Source: Monocercomonoides exilis
Lineage: Eukaryota > Preaxostyla > Oxymonadida > Polymastigidae
Direction: 5' to 3'
DNA: 64,000 nucleotides
Assembly (NCBI GenBank): GCA_001643675.2
Contig: LSRY02000063.1
Coordinates: 217,501-281,500 of the forward strand
Positions 22,283-32,436 of this stretch are shown in pieces (the first letter of the stretch is position 1; each line of letters starts with the position of its first letter). The position numbers were made by a program, and so were the translations under genes. The notes beneath the pieces were generated by a model that had not been told where the DNA came from, did not search any database, and was given only the letters and a program-made list of their open reading frames with translations.

Positions 22283-23189
22283 CTTCAAATTTGTTAAAAC
22301 ATTGTTTCACTTCAATTCGAAATTTGATCATTTCACATCTCAAACAAACATTTACAAACTTATTTAATAACAAACCACTGAAATTGCTATTCTTTTTATA
22401 TTGCATTTAATTCTCAACATCTCTGTGTTAATATCTGAATGTTTCAAGTCAAACATGAACGAAAATATTCTTTTCATTTTTACAAATGTCATTTCATCCG
22501 GCAACCATGTTGAACATCAATGAATCAACAAATCCAATAAAGGATATCATTCAAAATGTTCGTTCAATTTATGAAATCAATATATGTTTAACATTAAAAC
22601 TATAATTGTGCATTATTATTAAAAATAGAATAATTTAAAAACAATTCAGACTTTGCATTAAGTCTCATTGCATTTATTCAACAAAAGAAAACAACAATGC
22701 AAGTTCTCATTCTTTTCAAATTGCTTTTATTTATATCTTTAAAGAAAAAAGGCAAATGTATCTACTGAAGAACGAATAGTTATGGTTGTCGAAAAAAAAT
22801 GATAAAAAAACAAAGTTAAGATTTGGGTCGTATGTCTTGTTGAATTGTTTTTTCTTTCGCATTTTTTGAATAATTGACGGGAAGTGACGTCAATGACGTC
22901 AGTGAAGTCAGTGACGAATGAAAAATCCTATTTCCGCTTTAGCGTCAGTGATAACTGAATAATGGTAATTTTGATAAATAAATTTCAATTTCTTTTCTTT
23001 TCTTTTCTTTTTTTTTTCTTTTTCTTTTTCTTTTTTTTTCTTTTTTCTTTTTTTTGTGACGTGGAAAAAAATGTCACATCCGTAAAAAATCGAAAAGGTC
23101 ACGTCAGAAGTCAGCACGTCACCCAGGGCTAGCCTTAACACATCTTATTCTATATGAGTGAATAAATTCGTACAAGTTCTAAGGATGTG

Positions 23190-23990
23190 TGTTCATTTGC
23201 TCAGATGATCAAAAATCAACACATTCTTTGGATGGTGAAAAATGTCAAAGAAAGAGCTTGAGATTCAAAGAACTGCAGCATCCAGTGACACGTAGTTACT
23301 GGAAACTTTTCACGAGACAGGTCTTCGTTTGCATCTTGTTTGCGGAATATAAAAAGGGAATACTGGTATAACATTGGAAAATTCAAAAATCAATATTAGC
23401 AATTTATTTTTTTACATTTTAAATATATGGGGGGAAATACGGACTTTCAAGTTTTTTTTTGCACAAGGTATTGAAAATTTGCTTCAGTCATAACGAAATT
23501 ACGCGTTCTCAAATTTTAAATAAAATTGGAATTTCAGATCCTTAAACAAATGTTAAAGATATCACCACATAATTTTTTGTGATCTCGTTCGCATTTCACA
23601 AAATGGACACATTTATTTCATATTTTTTTGATCACAAAAAATTCATCAAAGGCGCATAATTTTTCAATGAAAATGCCTAAAGTTAAATATTTTGTCCCAT
23701 ATCAGCTATTAAAAGTTATTTATTTTTTGCGGTAACTTGTAATATATTTTTTTGAATTAATTTTTTGATCAAATCTTATTCCCATTTTTTGAGTGAAAAC
23801 AACTAATTTTCTTGACTGAAACATTTATTATCTTAAAAGAAAAGCCAACTTTATGATAATTCATGCATTTAATGAAGAAGAAATGGCTTGGTATATGTCA
23901 TTCACTTTACTGAGAGATGAAGAGGGAAAAAATGCATGTGAATTAGTTTTGTTATGAAGCCGTAAAAAATGAAAAATTGAGCTCTTCAAA
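23190..23990. other. Spacer right of Y2, nothing firm
   Basis: A 60-codon open frame at 23189-23371 has no recognised motif. The rest is AT-rich. It follows the truncated array flank at 23132-23180. Confidence 0.4.
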
Positions 23991-23996
23991 AATATT

Positions 23997-24244
23997 ATAT
24001 GCGTAATTCTTTTTGAAAAGTCGCAAATGTTTAATTTTCAAATAAATCAAAAATTTCATATTTTGCTCATATTTATGTTTCCACTCTCCAAACTTCACTG
24101 ATATGGAATACATTTCTGGATAATGCTATTTCATTCATTCTGAAGAAATTTCGTGAGTGGAAACAGAAATTTGAGCAAAATAAGTAATTTTTGATTTATC
24201 TGAAAATTAAACATTTGCAACTTTTCAAAAAGAATGACACATAT
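23997..24244. repeat. Palindromic MITE-like repeat, family P2
   Basis: ATATGCGTAATTCTTTTTG opens the element and its inverse closes it (CAAAAAGAATGACACATAT). The arms of about 100 bp also share AAAAGT(C/T)GCAAATGTTTAA and TTTCCACTC. It encodes nothing and is presumably moved by a transposase elsewhere. Confidence 0.7.
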
Positions 24245-24639
24245 TCCTTTTTAATAGATGTCATATGCTTAAGGATATTATAAAATATCTTCTATTATTG
24301 GGTTTCGGTGAAATGAATAAGTTTCGAATTCGAAAAATATTTTTTGGGTTCGGGTTGTTAAAAAAAAAAATAAAAATAAATAAAGTATTTTTGAGGTGCA
24401 GAAACTCATTAAAAATGAAGATGATGGAACTGAAAAAAAGATTCGGTTCACTTTCATATTGTTATCTTTTATAATGAGATGAAAATTACTAAAATATCAA
24501 GGCCTATATTAGAACAATATTGTGAATGAAATATTTCACATCGCATTGAAACAATTTTTAAAAAAATTGAAAAATTCTATTTTAATTCAGATTAATTTCC
24601 GCGCGTGATATTTTGAATAAATATATTAAAAACAATGAT

Positions 24640-25963
24640 TATCACTTTTATCATAAAATAAAGAAAATTCTGATGTTCCGGAAAAGAACCCATTTGAACA
24701 AAAAAGCTTCAATTGAACACGCAAATAATGTTTCCAGATATTCTCTGAAAATAGCTAAAAAAGTTCTGAAGGAGAATCGTGTCGTCGGATAACCTGGGAG
24801 ACCTTTTATTTATTCTAAAACAGACGAACAAAAAAATTAATTGTCAGATTGAAAGTCGATGTGGATAAAGGAATTTTCCATTCTATGAGAGATATGGCGG
24901 AAATGATTTGTGACCATTCGAATATATATATTTCTATTTTTTTGTTGCATGAAGGCAAATGAAATTAGAAGAGAAAAAAGAACTGAAGAAGAAGAAGTCG
25001 AATTTGTTGGCAAACACTGGTCAAAGAGATAAATGAAAGATATTCAAAACTTGCTTTGAAAATAGTATCAAAGTTACCAATAAGCCGTGCTGCGCATAAT
25101 TCGAAGTAAACAGTTGGTCCTTTATTTGACAAATTCGTTTTGTTCTTTTCCGATGAAAAAATTGTGTCGCAATTGTTGATCAATTTAATTCAATCACAAC
25201 CATTTTTTTTGAAATATTCATATAATAGAATTGGTTCCATCATCTTCTTCTGTTCATTAAGTCATCCCAGAGCCTTCGTTTCTAAATGTCACATGAATTG
25301 CTGTTCTTCCAAGCGCAGATGGAGTGAGATATTTAACTCCAGTTCTTATCCCATATTCAACAATTCCCAAAGAATAAATAGAAGCTGCAACAGAAAATGA
25401 GGTATTCATTCCATGTTCAACTTGACACATGACGGTTGCATGGTTTCTTGATGTATTTCAAAAAGTGATACTTCCGAGCATAAAAAAAGTTAATTGCCAT
25501 TGGTCAACAACACAATCACGCTGCCTTGGTTATGGATGGATCGATAGGACATTTTTCTACAGAGATCAAAAAATTATGCAAAGATAATTAAATTGAGCTT
25601 ATTCAACTACCATCACACACCTCTCACTTGGTACAACCAAAAACCAGTACATTTTTGTGAACAAAAAAAATATTTTAAAAATCAACAGAATGAGGGATAA
25701 TTTACACGGCTAGTGAAAGAAGAAAAGAATTTTTTTTCGTTCAAAAAGAAGTAATTGCAATGACTTCGTTTCCATATACAATAAAACCTAGCTGGCGAGT
25801 GACAGGACTTCATCCATTGTATCCAGATTCTATTCTTGTTCAACTTCCTGACAAGCATCCTGAATGTACAGAAATTGCTTCATCATCAAACAGGGAACCA
25901 GAAGGAGCAATATCTGGAAAATTTTGGCTTTGTTCTAATGATTTGTCTGTTATTGAAATGTGA
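24640..25963 (+). pseudogene. Decayed pogo/jerky-type (DDE_1) transposase
   Basis: Several frames supply pieces of one transposase in order. VLKENRVVG followed by PGRPFIYSKTDEQK (24755-24830) resembles the helix-turn-helix part. A LFSDEKIVSQLLINL stretch (about 25140-25190) fits the first catalytic Asp region. HNHAALVMDGSIGHFSTEIK (about 25505-25570) fits the second Asp. ELIQLPSHTSHLVQP (about 25595-25640) fits the block around the third acidic residue. WRVTGLHPLYPDSIL (about 25795-25840) matches the usual C-terminal phrase of this superfamily. Stops and frameshifts lie between all of them, so the element is dead. No flanking inverted repeats were found. Confidence 0.6.
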
Positions 25964-26455
25964 TTGAGTTTTTTTGTCCACTCTTTAAAAATTTTCATTC
26001 TTAAATCGATTCTTTCCAAAAACATTCTGATATCATGTTGCAACCAATCTGTTTTTGTTTATTTTCGAAGAGAAAAAAGAAAACTGTGGATGTGGAAATG
26101 TTCGAACTTTTTTGATCATCTGAGCGGGTTTACTCCCCGACTATTGGGAAATTGTGAAAATGCATTGAGTGATCGGTTTCAATGATTTTTTTGAATGCAT
26201 TAACAAGTGTTATAATTTAATTCTATAATTTGCAATTTGAAAATTACACAACACTAGTGTCATCTGGCATTTTTTCATGTCACATTTATCTTTGTGACTA
26301 ACATTCTTTAAGAATAAAATTTAAAATAATTGACGGACTTGCTGAAACAAAATAAACGAAAACGAATAAAAAGAATAAATAAATACGAAAAATAAAATAA
26401 ATTATTGAAACAATAAACCTGAATTATTATAATAAAGAACAAACCGAAAACCATC
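25964..26455. other. Spacer, nothing recognised
   Basis: AT-rich sequence after the DDE_1 relic. Short open frames only. Confidence 0.4.
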
Positions 26456-26716
26456 ATATGTGTGATAATTTTTGAAATCATAACTTTTTTCGAGGTACTT
26501 AATATTACTATGTTCAATGGAATTATCTAAAATTTTTCTGATACAAACGTGAAATTTTAAAATTATTGCAAAAAGCCAATGCCCGAGTTGAATGCAATCA
26601 AAAATATCTATAAATTGCATTATTCCTTTTCAGCGCATATTTTTAACATTCAAAACTTATTCTCAAATCGAAATATTTGATTGAATATATATGATTTCAA
26701 AAATAATCACCCATAT
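26456..26716. repeat. MITE-like repeat, family M, copy 1
   Basis: The left terminus ATATGTGTGATAATTTTTG continues into AAATCATAACTTTTTTCG. The right terminus is the inverse (CAAAAATAATCACCCATAT). Length is about 260 bp and there is no coding capacity. Two relatives lie within the next 2 kb. Confidence 0.65.
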
Positions 26717-26989
26717 GGAACACAACAATGTGAAATTGATCGTTATGACATTTTTGGATTTTAAAAATCAAAAATCGTCAATAAAATCAAACACCATCAG
26801 TTCCAGTTTTGTGGAAAACATTGATTCAGAACAAAATAAATATGATGAAGGACTCATATAATACTTATCAGATTTTTTTGTTGTTCAATTTTTCTTAATA
26901 TTTTTTTTTCCTTTAACCAGAATAATTCAATTTGACGGATGTGGTGAGGGATTTTTTATTTGTGCACCATTCTTAATATCTTACGATTT

Positions 26990-27246
26990 GGGTGATTATT
27001 TTAGAAATCATATTTTTTCTAACAAAATTTTTGGTTTTAAAAATGATATTGAATATTATTAAATGAACATTGACAAGTGAAATGGCTTGTTGAATACATT
27101 TTTATCTTTGATTCCGAAAAACCATTTGTTTTTAAAAACAATAATCATGCTTTTTCACTTTTGAATTCTAATTTTCTTTTATTAAACTGAAAAACAATGA
27201 AAACAGACACCGCGAAAAAAGTTATGATAAAAAAAATAATTACCCA
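26990..27246. repeat. MITE-like repeat, family M, copy 2
   Basis: Begins GGGTGATTATTTTAGAAATC and ends with GAAAAAAGTTATGATAAAA then AATTACCCAT. The interior shares AATGAACATTGACAAGTGAA with copy 3 (AATGAACACTGAAAAATGAA). This is the most diverged copy. Confidence 0.55.
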
Positions 27247-28364
27247 TTTCTTTTCAGCGTTACTTTTAATATCGTTTTATATATTCACAATAGCTCGAAA
27301 AGTGTTCAAGCTATCTTTCAAAGACATTTTTTTATGTGAAGAATGTGTTCATTGTTTATCATTTAACTTCGAAAGAGTTCTTTCAAAAAAAAAAAAATCA
27401 AAAAATATCACACTTATTCGAAAAATTGTGGGTTTGAAAAAAAAATTATATATTTGATCACTGAATATCATTTTTTGTGATGTGTTTTGTTCTAATTTTT
27501 TCTTTTTCATTTTCCCCTTTCATTTCCATTCTATTCAATTCATTTTCATTTTTTGTTTTTTTCATTTTTTTGTTTTATTTTTTATTTTAAAATTTCTTTA
27601 ACTAATGCTTAGCTTGTATTTCCGCGAGTTTTTGAAACCGTGTGTTTTCCTTGTTAGTGAAGTTTTTTTACTTTTCTTTTTCTCATTTATCATTATTTGA
27701 AAACCAAGAAATCCTTTTTTTTTTGTTTTTTTGTTGTTGTTTTGCAACATCTTCTTTTTTGAAAAATACTTAAATTTAAACACAGGAAATTTCTATAACC
27801 TCGATTCCTTGTGTTTCAATAATAGAATATTATATGAAATGACATTTGTGAAAGCCATCTTTGTTAAATTTTTGTGAGTTGAATGTTTTACGTGGAAAAC
27901 AATACATCAATATTTTCATTTTCTGGTGAAAATCCTTTTCGATGCAATTTTTCACCACTTTTTTATATTGAAACACTTTTTTGTTTATCAAATACGTTTG
28001 ACAAATTTGAAAAATAACAATAAACTCCTTCAAAATTTCTGTTTCACGAGAAAAAAGCGAGATGTAAAAACTGTTGAAAAAAAAGGGTTTCTCAGTTTTT
28101 ATACGACCAAAAATGTGAAAAAAAAATCAAAAAACATTATTAATAAGGAATACACTCTGTTTCAAAAGCTTGTGGAAATACAAGCTAAACATTGGTAAAA
28201 AAATATTTTCCTGTAAGATCTTTCTTTTGAAGAATATATTTTCGAAAAGAATACGAGCACAACTTTGTGTGAAAAATATTATTTGGAAAAAAATAATCAC
28301 ACATTGAATGCAAGCTTCTTTTTGAAGCATTAAAAGAAAAAAATGAGGATCTTGCAAAAAAACA
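27247..28364. other. AT-rich spacer between MITE copies
   Basis: Short Lys- and Phe-rich open frames appear on both strands. No convincing gene was seen. Confidence 0.4.
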
Positions 28365-28627
28365 ATATGTATGATTATTTTTGGAATCATAATTTTTCAT
28401 TCAAAAATTTTGGCACGAAAAATTCCCTTAAACATTAATAAATGAACACTGAAAAATGAAATGGTTTATTGGAGATATCTTCATCTTCATTTCTGCAAAT
28501 GCATTTGTTTATAAAACAGTCGTGCTGAATTTGGCATTTGAATACGAAATCTCTTTCCAATTACAAACAACCTTAGAAAAAACATCACTCCGAAAAAAGT
28601 TATGATTTCAAAAATAATCACCCATAT
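28365..28627. repeat. MITE-like repeat, family M, copy 3
   Basis: Starts ATATGTATGATTATTTTTGG and ends GAAAAAAGTTATGATTTC then AAAAATAATCACCCATAT. It has the same size as copies 1 and 2, with the same internal phrase as copy 2. Confidence 0.65.
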
Positions 28628-28849
28628 ACAAAAAATAATTTGACTGAAAAATCATTACATTATTATTTCGAAGTTTTCACGTTTTTTAAGAAATGAGAAT
28701 AAATTAAAAACTGTGACATTTTGTGGCATAATGGTATTATCTCGAAGTACTCAAAACTTTTATTTTTCTATTTCAACATATTTATATGTGTATTCTAACA
28801 ATCTTTATATAATTAAAAATACCAGAAAATGACTTGTATATTTTTTCAG

Positions 28850-29986
28850 AAAAAATAAAATTTTGGGGGAAACAAGCGTTTTACTGGTTGGATTAATTAA
28901 AATTTCTGTGAAAATAGCATATCCAGAAGATGAAAAGGAACATAATTTTGAACTTTTGAAAACATTCACTAATGAAGAAAAGGCTTGGCAGTGGTTTTTT
29001 CAATTTGTTTTACAAGACAAACATCCAGAGTGTACTATTCACCAAAAGAGTTTGGCTTTATTGAATGAAAAAGGAACTTATAGACATTGGATGTGCTTCA
29101 AATGCAACAAAAAACGGACAGTTTTCAAAAATACAAGAATGGAAAATTACAAAATTTGCCAAGGCAAATTTTTTATTAATCGTTTTATTTCTATGGCAAG
29201 GATAAATACAAACTCAGATAAGCTTTATAATAGAAGTTGATCCAAAAATTGTGGGATATTGGAGTAGTGTTTTACGTGTTGAGTGTATGAATATCATTAA
29301 TCGAAGCCCTATCATGATTGGTGGTGTAGGAAAAACAGTTGAAATCGACAAATGCATTTGGAGAAGAAGAAAGTGTAAGAGAGGCAGAAGAAAAAAAGCA
29401 GATATGGATATTAGGAGGATTAGAAAGAAATGAAGATTAGAAAATTTCAAAAAGAAGATTTGTTTTTTTTGTTCCTGACCGAAGTGCCTAAACGCTTTCT
29501 CCTCGAATAAAATCTCACATTCATCAAGGAACCACAATAATGAGCGATGTCTGGCATGCGCACAGCAGCTTGAAGGATCATGGCGACATTCATCAAACAG
29601 TGAATCATACAAAAAATTTTGTGTATCCAATAACGCAGGCATGCACAAATACAGTGGAAGGAATGTGGTCACATCTGAGATCTTTTTTTCCAAGACATGG
29701 CATAAGGGAAAAATATATTGGAGACGATCTTTCTTTTTGGATGGTGAAAAAAACGGTGAAAGTTTCTTTTTTGGATATTGTGGGATATATCGTCAATGGA
29801 AGAGTAAATGAGAGAGAAATCATAGAAGAAGAAGAAGAAATCGAAAATGATGTTCCTGATATTGATGATATCTATGAAATTTCTGTTCCAGAAGATGATA
29901 ATACTTCAAGCGATGAGATTTCTGACGGAGCTAATGCATCAAATTGGAGCGAAGATTTATTGATTTTTAATTTATTTTTATCATGA
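28850..29986 (+). pseudogene. Decayed Merlin/ISXO2-like transposase
   Basis: Three open pieces match the intact Merlin transposase at 30488-31558 in order. The first (to 29240) has a cysteine-bearing zinc-ribbon-like part (HWMCFKCNKK). The second (29251-29433) has the first Asp in VEIDKC. The third (29540-29986) has IMSDVWHAH (second Asp) and ACTNTVEGMW (Glu), then an acidic tail ending near DGANASNWSED. Two frame breaks separate them and the segment between the first and second Asp is damaged. A TTTTTTCAG just before the coding start also occurs before the intact copy, so a 5' intron is possible. The terminal repeats of the intact element are not visible here. Confidence 0.75.
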
Positions 29987-30316
29987 CCCAAAAATGAATT
30001 TTTTTAATTAAATTTAAAATTTTCTATTTTTTTCACAAATCATCAATTTCCTATTAATTTAACATGAAAATAATGAAATAACATATGTTTTCAAATAGTT
30101 TGATAACATTCAAAATGAAAAAAATTCTCTTCGATATAATCTCATCTTGCCCATTTAGTTTATTTATTAAGTTTTTTGTCATCAAAATCACATATTTGAA
30201 CTCTAAAAGGTGTGTTTCGTTTTTAAAAAGGAACCAAAACTTATGATTTACAAAAAATTTTAAGAATAAATGAACATTAATTACAACATCAAATTGTATT
30301 TCATCATCGGTTTCTA
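29987..30316. other. Spacer left of the Merlin element
   Basis: AT-rich, with low-complexity open frames only. It ends at the target duplication of the Merlin element. Confidence 0.4.
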
Positions 30317-30325
30317 CTTTCTTCA

Positions 30326-31717
30326 GGTAAGAGCAGAAGATAGGGGTACCTATTTTTTTAATAGAAAAATATTTGTATGCACTCAAAAAGCTTCATTGAC
30401 AATTTCTATGCTGTTTTAAAAAAATAAATGAGTATATTGAGTGAATTCTTGAGATGTTTTGTGAATGTGAAAAAAATACAAAAAAATTCAATTTTCAGTG
30501 TATTCAGAAGCATCACCACCATCACCTGCTCCTATATCCTCGTCCGATGATTCTTCAGCTGTTAGAGTTATGTCGCTATCAGTCTCTGTGTTTTCATCTA
30601 CAAAATCTCTAATTTGCTCCTTTTGATTTTCGTACTCCTTTGTAGGAACAAAGTCATGAATCATTCTAACATATTCGTGAAATTGTAAAGGTTTGTTTTT
30701 TTCCATCATAAAACTTGCCAAATAATTATCTAAAAATTTTAATCTTGTACTTGTACGTGGTAAAAACCTTCTTAATTGACTCCAAAGCCCTTCGATTATG
30801 TTCGTGCAAGCAGATGTTATTTTATCTTTGAATCGATACTTATGGCAAACCGTTGAATGTTTAAAACCCAAAGAATTCAAACAGGAATACGCGCGCCACT
30901 CATCAGAATAAACTGTTGTCTGCTTTTTTACGAATTTTTCAATAATGGGTATCAAAGTTTCTTTCTTTCTGTTTTCGACACGAACTATCAAACATTTTCC
31001 TTGGTTACGATCAGTTTTCCGCTCCACCATTCCAAAGATCCATATTTGTTGCTTGTCCCTTCCTTTTTTGAATTTTCTTTTGCGTAGAACGGCTTCATCT
31101 ATTTCAACGATGCACTCTGATCCTCCCAATATCAAATCCATTTTCGCAACAGTGTTAACAGCAGCTGTTCGAGAAACGCTTGCCCAATATGAAACAGTAT
31201 CTCTGCTTATGCCCACTAAATACGAGATTTGTTTGAAATTTAATTTCATATATAATAAAAGTAAAAGTTGAAGAAGTTTTGATATCCCAATCTTTGACAT
31301 GAAAAACGAAGTGTCCTTATAAACACTTATTTTTCTTTTGCAATTTTTACATATCCAGCAACGCTTCCCCATATTAAGACATAAATTCATTGGTTTTTGA
31401 CAATTCGTGCATTTTTTGGAACAGCAATTAAGTAATTGCACTCGATACCACGTCCAAGCGCAATCAGGGTCCATAAACATTCTTAAATATCTCGAAATAG
31501 ATATATTTGTTTCCATTTCAGTCAGGATCAAATAATAACGAAAACTGATCAATCCCATATTTTCTGAAAAAATGAGTATAATTTGTCAGCAAAAATGTGC
31601 AAATAAATTTCACTTTAAGTGATGTGAATATTACATATATATCTATTTGTTGTTGTTTATACCATTTTTTCTAGGATCAAACAAAAAAAATAGGTACCCC
31701 TATCTTCTGCATTTACC
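30326..31717 (-). mobile_element. Complete Merlin (IS1016-type) transposon, 1.39 kb
   Basis: The ends are GGTAAGAGCAGAAGATAGGG and the inverse of GGTAAATGCAGAAGATAGGG, continuing through GGTACCTATTTTTTT. CTTTCTTCA is duplicated immediately outside (30317-30325 and 31718-31726), a 9-bp target duplication as known for Merlin elements. The single gene inside is intact. Terminal repeats, target duplication and an open transposase together suggest recent and possibly autonomous mobility. Confidence 0.9.
30488..31558 (-). CDS. Merlin/ISXO2-like DDE transposase, intact
   Basis: A 356-residue transposase that would excise and insert its own element. An N-terminal zinc-ribbon-like region has paired cysteines (KKCTNCQ near residues 48-54 and CWICKNCK near 67-74). 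A helix-turn-helix-like segment follows (about 106-130, ISYLVGISRDTVSYW). The DDE core has D154 in VEIDEA, D219 in VYSDEW and E256 in TNIIEGLW. The tail is acidic (TETDSD and EESSDEDIGAGDGG). The ATG at 31558 lies about 160 bp inside the right terminus. TTTTTTCAG sits just upstream of the start, so an extra 5' exon cannot be excluded. The decayed copy at 28850-29986 shares the zinc region, core and acidic tail. Confidence 0.9.
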   Translation of the reverse strand: MGLISFRYYLILTEMETNISISRYLRMFMDPDCAWTWYRVQLLNCCSKKCTNCQKPMNLCLNMGKRCWICKNCKRKISVYKDTSFFMSKIGISKLLQLLLLLYMKLNFKQISYLVGISRDTVSYWASVSRTAAVNTVAKMDLILGGSECIVEIDEAVLRKRKFKKGRDKQQIWIFGMVERKTDRNQGKCLIVRVENRKKETLIPIIEKFVKKQTTVYSDEWRAYSCLNSLGFKHSTVCHKYRFKDKITSACTNIIEGLWSQLRRFLPRTSTRLKFLDNYLASFMMEKNKPLQFHEYVRMIHDFVPTKEYENQKEQIRDFVDENTETDSDITLTAEESSDEDIGAGDGGDASEYTEN

Positions 31718-31730
31718 CTTTCTTCATTAT

Positions 31731-31757
31731 TAACAACAACAACAACAACAACAACAA

Positions 31758-31812
<55 letters not shown>
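31731..31812. repeat. (AAC)n microsatellite plus long A run
   Basis: About nine AAC units are followed by roughly 50 consecutive A residues immediately outside the Merlin target duplication. It is the longest homopolymer in the window. Confidence 0.9.
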
Positions 31813-31815
<3 letters not shown>

Positions 31816-32436
31816 AAATATTTTTGAGAAATAAAAAAATTTGTTTCTGTTAAATATTTGTGACTGACGTGATTATTTTCACAAAAAATGAATTGAAAAT
31901 ACAAGTGAAAAAACGATAAAGATAAATGTGTACGATAACTCATTAAAGAAAAAATGATTTCAACTGCTTTTTTATCATTCTCATTCGATTAATCATACGC
32001 TGAAAAAGAAAATTTCTCATACATTCAACATACATACAAACATTAACAAAAGCATGCAACTTTTTCAAAACAGGGATTTTCTAAATCTAAGCATCAAAAC
32101 GAAACAAATAGATAAACTTTTGAAATGTGGATATTGAAAAGATTTTTTGTCATTTTAAATACATACGAAAATACATACACATGAATGACTTTCAAAATGA
32201 ACATTAAAATAAGAAATTTGAATTAAAAAAAAGAAGAAGAATCTAATATTCCACAAGAGAAATGCTTTCCAAAATTTTTTTATATTATCATCTCTTCTCT
32301 TTCAAATGTATCTCATTATCCAGAAGATGATATTTTCAGATGACGCGCAAGAATTCCAAACATTTGCCATCTTATCTTTGAAAACGGTGAAAATGTTTCT
32401 TTTGCACTCAGAAATCACTTCTCAACAAAACCCTTC
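31813..32436. other. Spacer between the Merlin element and the giant surface gene
   Basis: AT-rich sequence. It should contain the 3' untranslated region of the gene at 32437-41790. No other gene is seen. Confidence 0.5.

Larger units (their letters stand above)
19346..23131. mobile_element. Element Y2: 3.8-kb relative of Y1 with 8-bp target duplication
   Basis: The left end TTAGCCCTGGGTGACGTGA and the right end CACGTCACCCAGGGCTA are inverse copies apart from one extra T. GCCTTAAC flanks both sides (19338-19345 and 23132-23139), and the empty site is seen in the related flank of copy E. Subterminal TGACG/GTCA motifs cluster at 19380-19400, 19545-19620 and 22870-22920. A 39-bp A run lies at 19404-19442. 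The interior contains a decayed helical-repeat gene (about 20400-21514) and a small palindromic repeat, but no transposase. Shared terminal design, duplication length and cargo make Y1 and Y2 one family. Confidence 0.75.

Noticed and set aside
4947-23131. Y1 and Y2 as Merlin derivatives because of similar target duplication length
   Set aside because: Their terminal bases do not match the GGTAARWGCAGAAG ends of the Merlin element present here. The class was left open.
26456-28627. CRISPR-like array from the repeated AT-rich phrases
   Set aside because: The repeats are inverted ends of about 260-bp elements, not regularly spaced direct repeats. The genome is eukaryotic.
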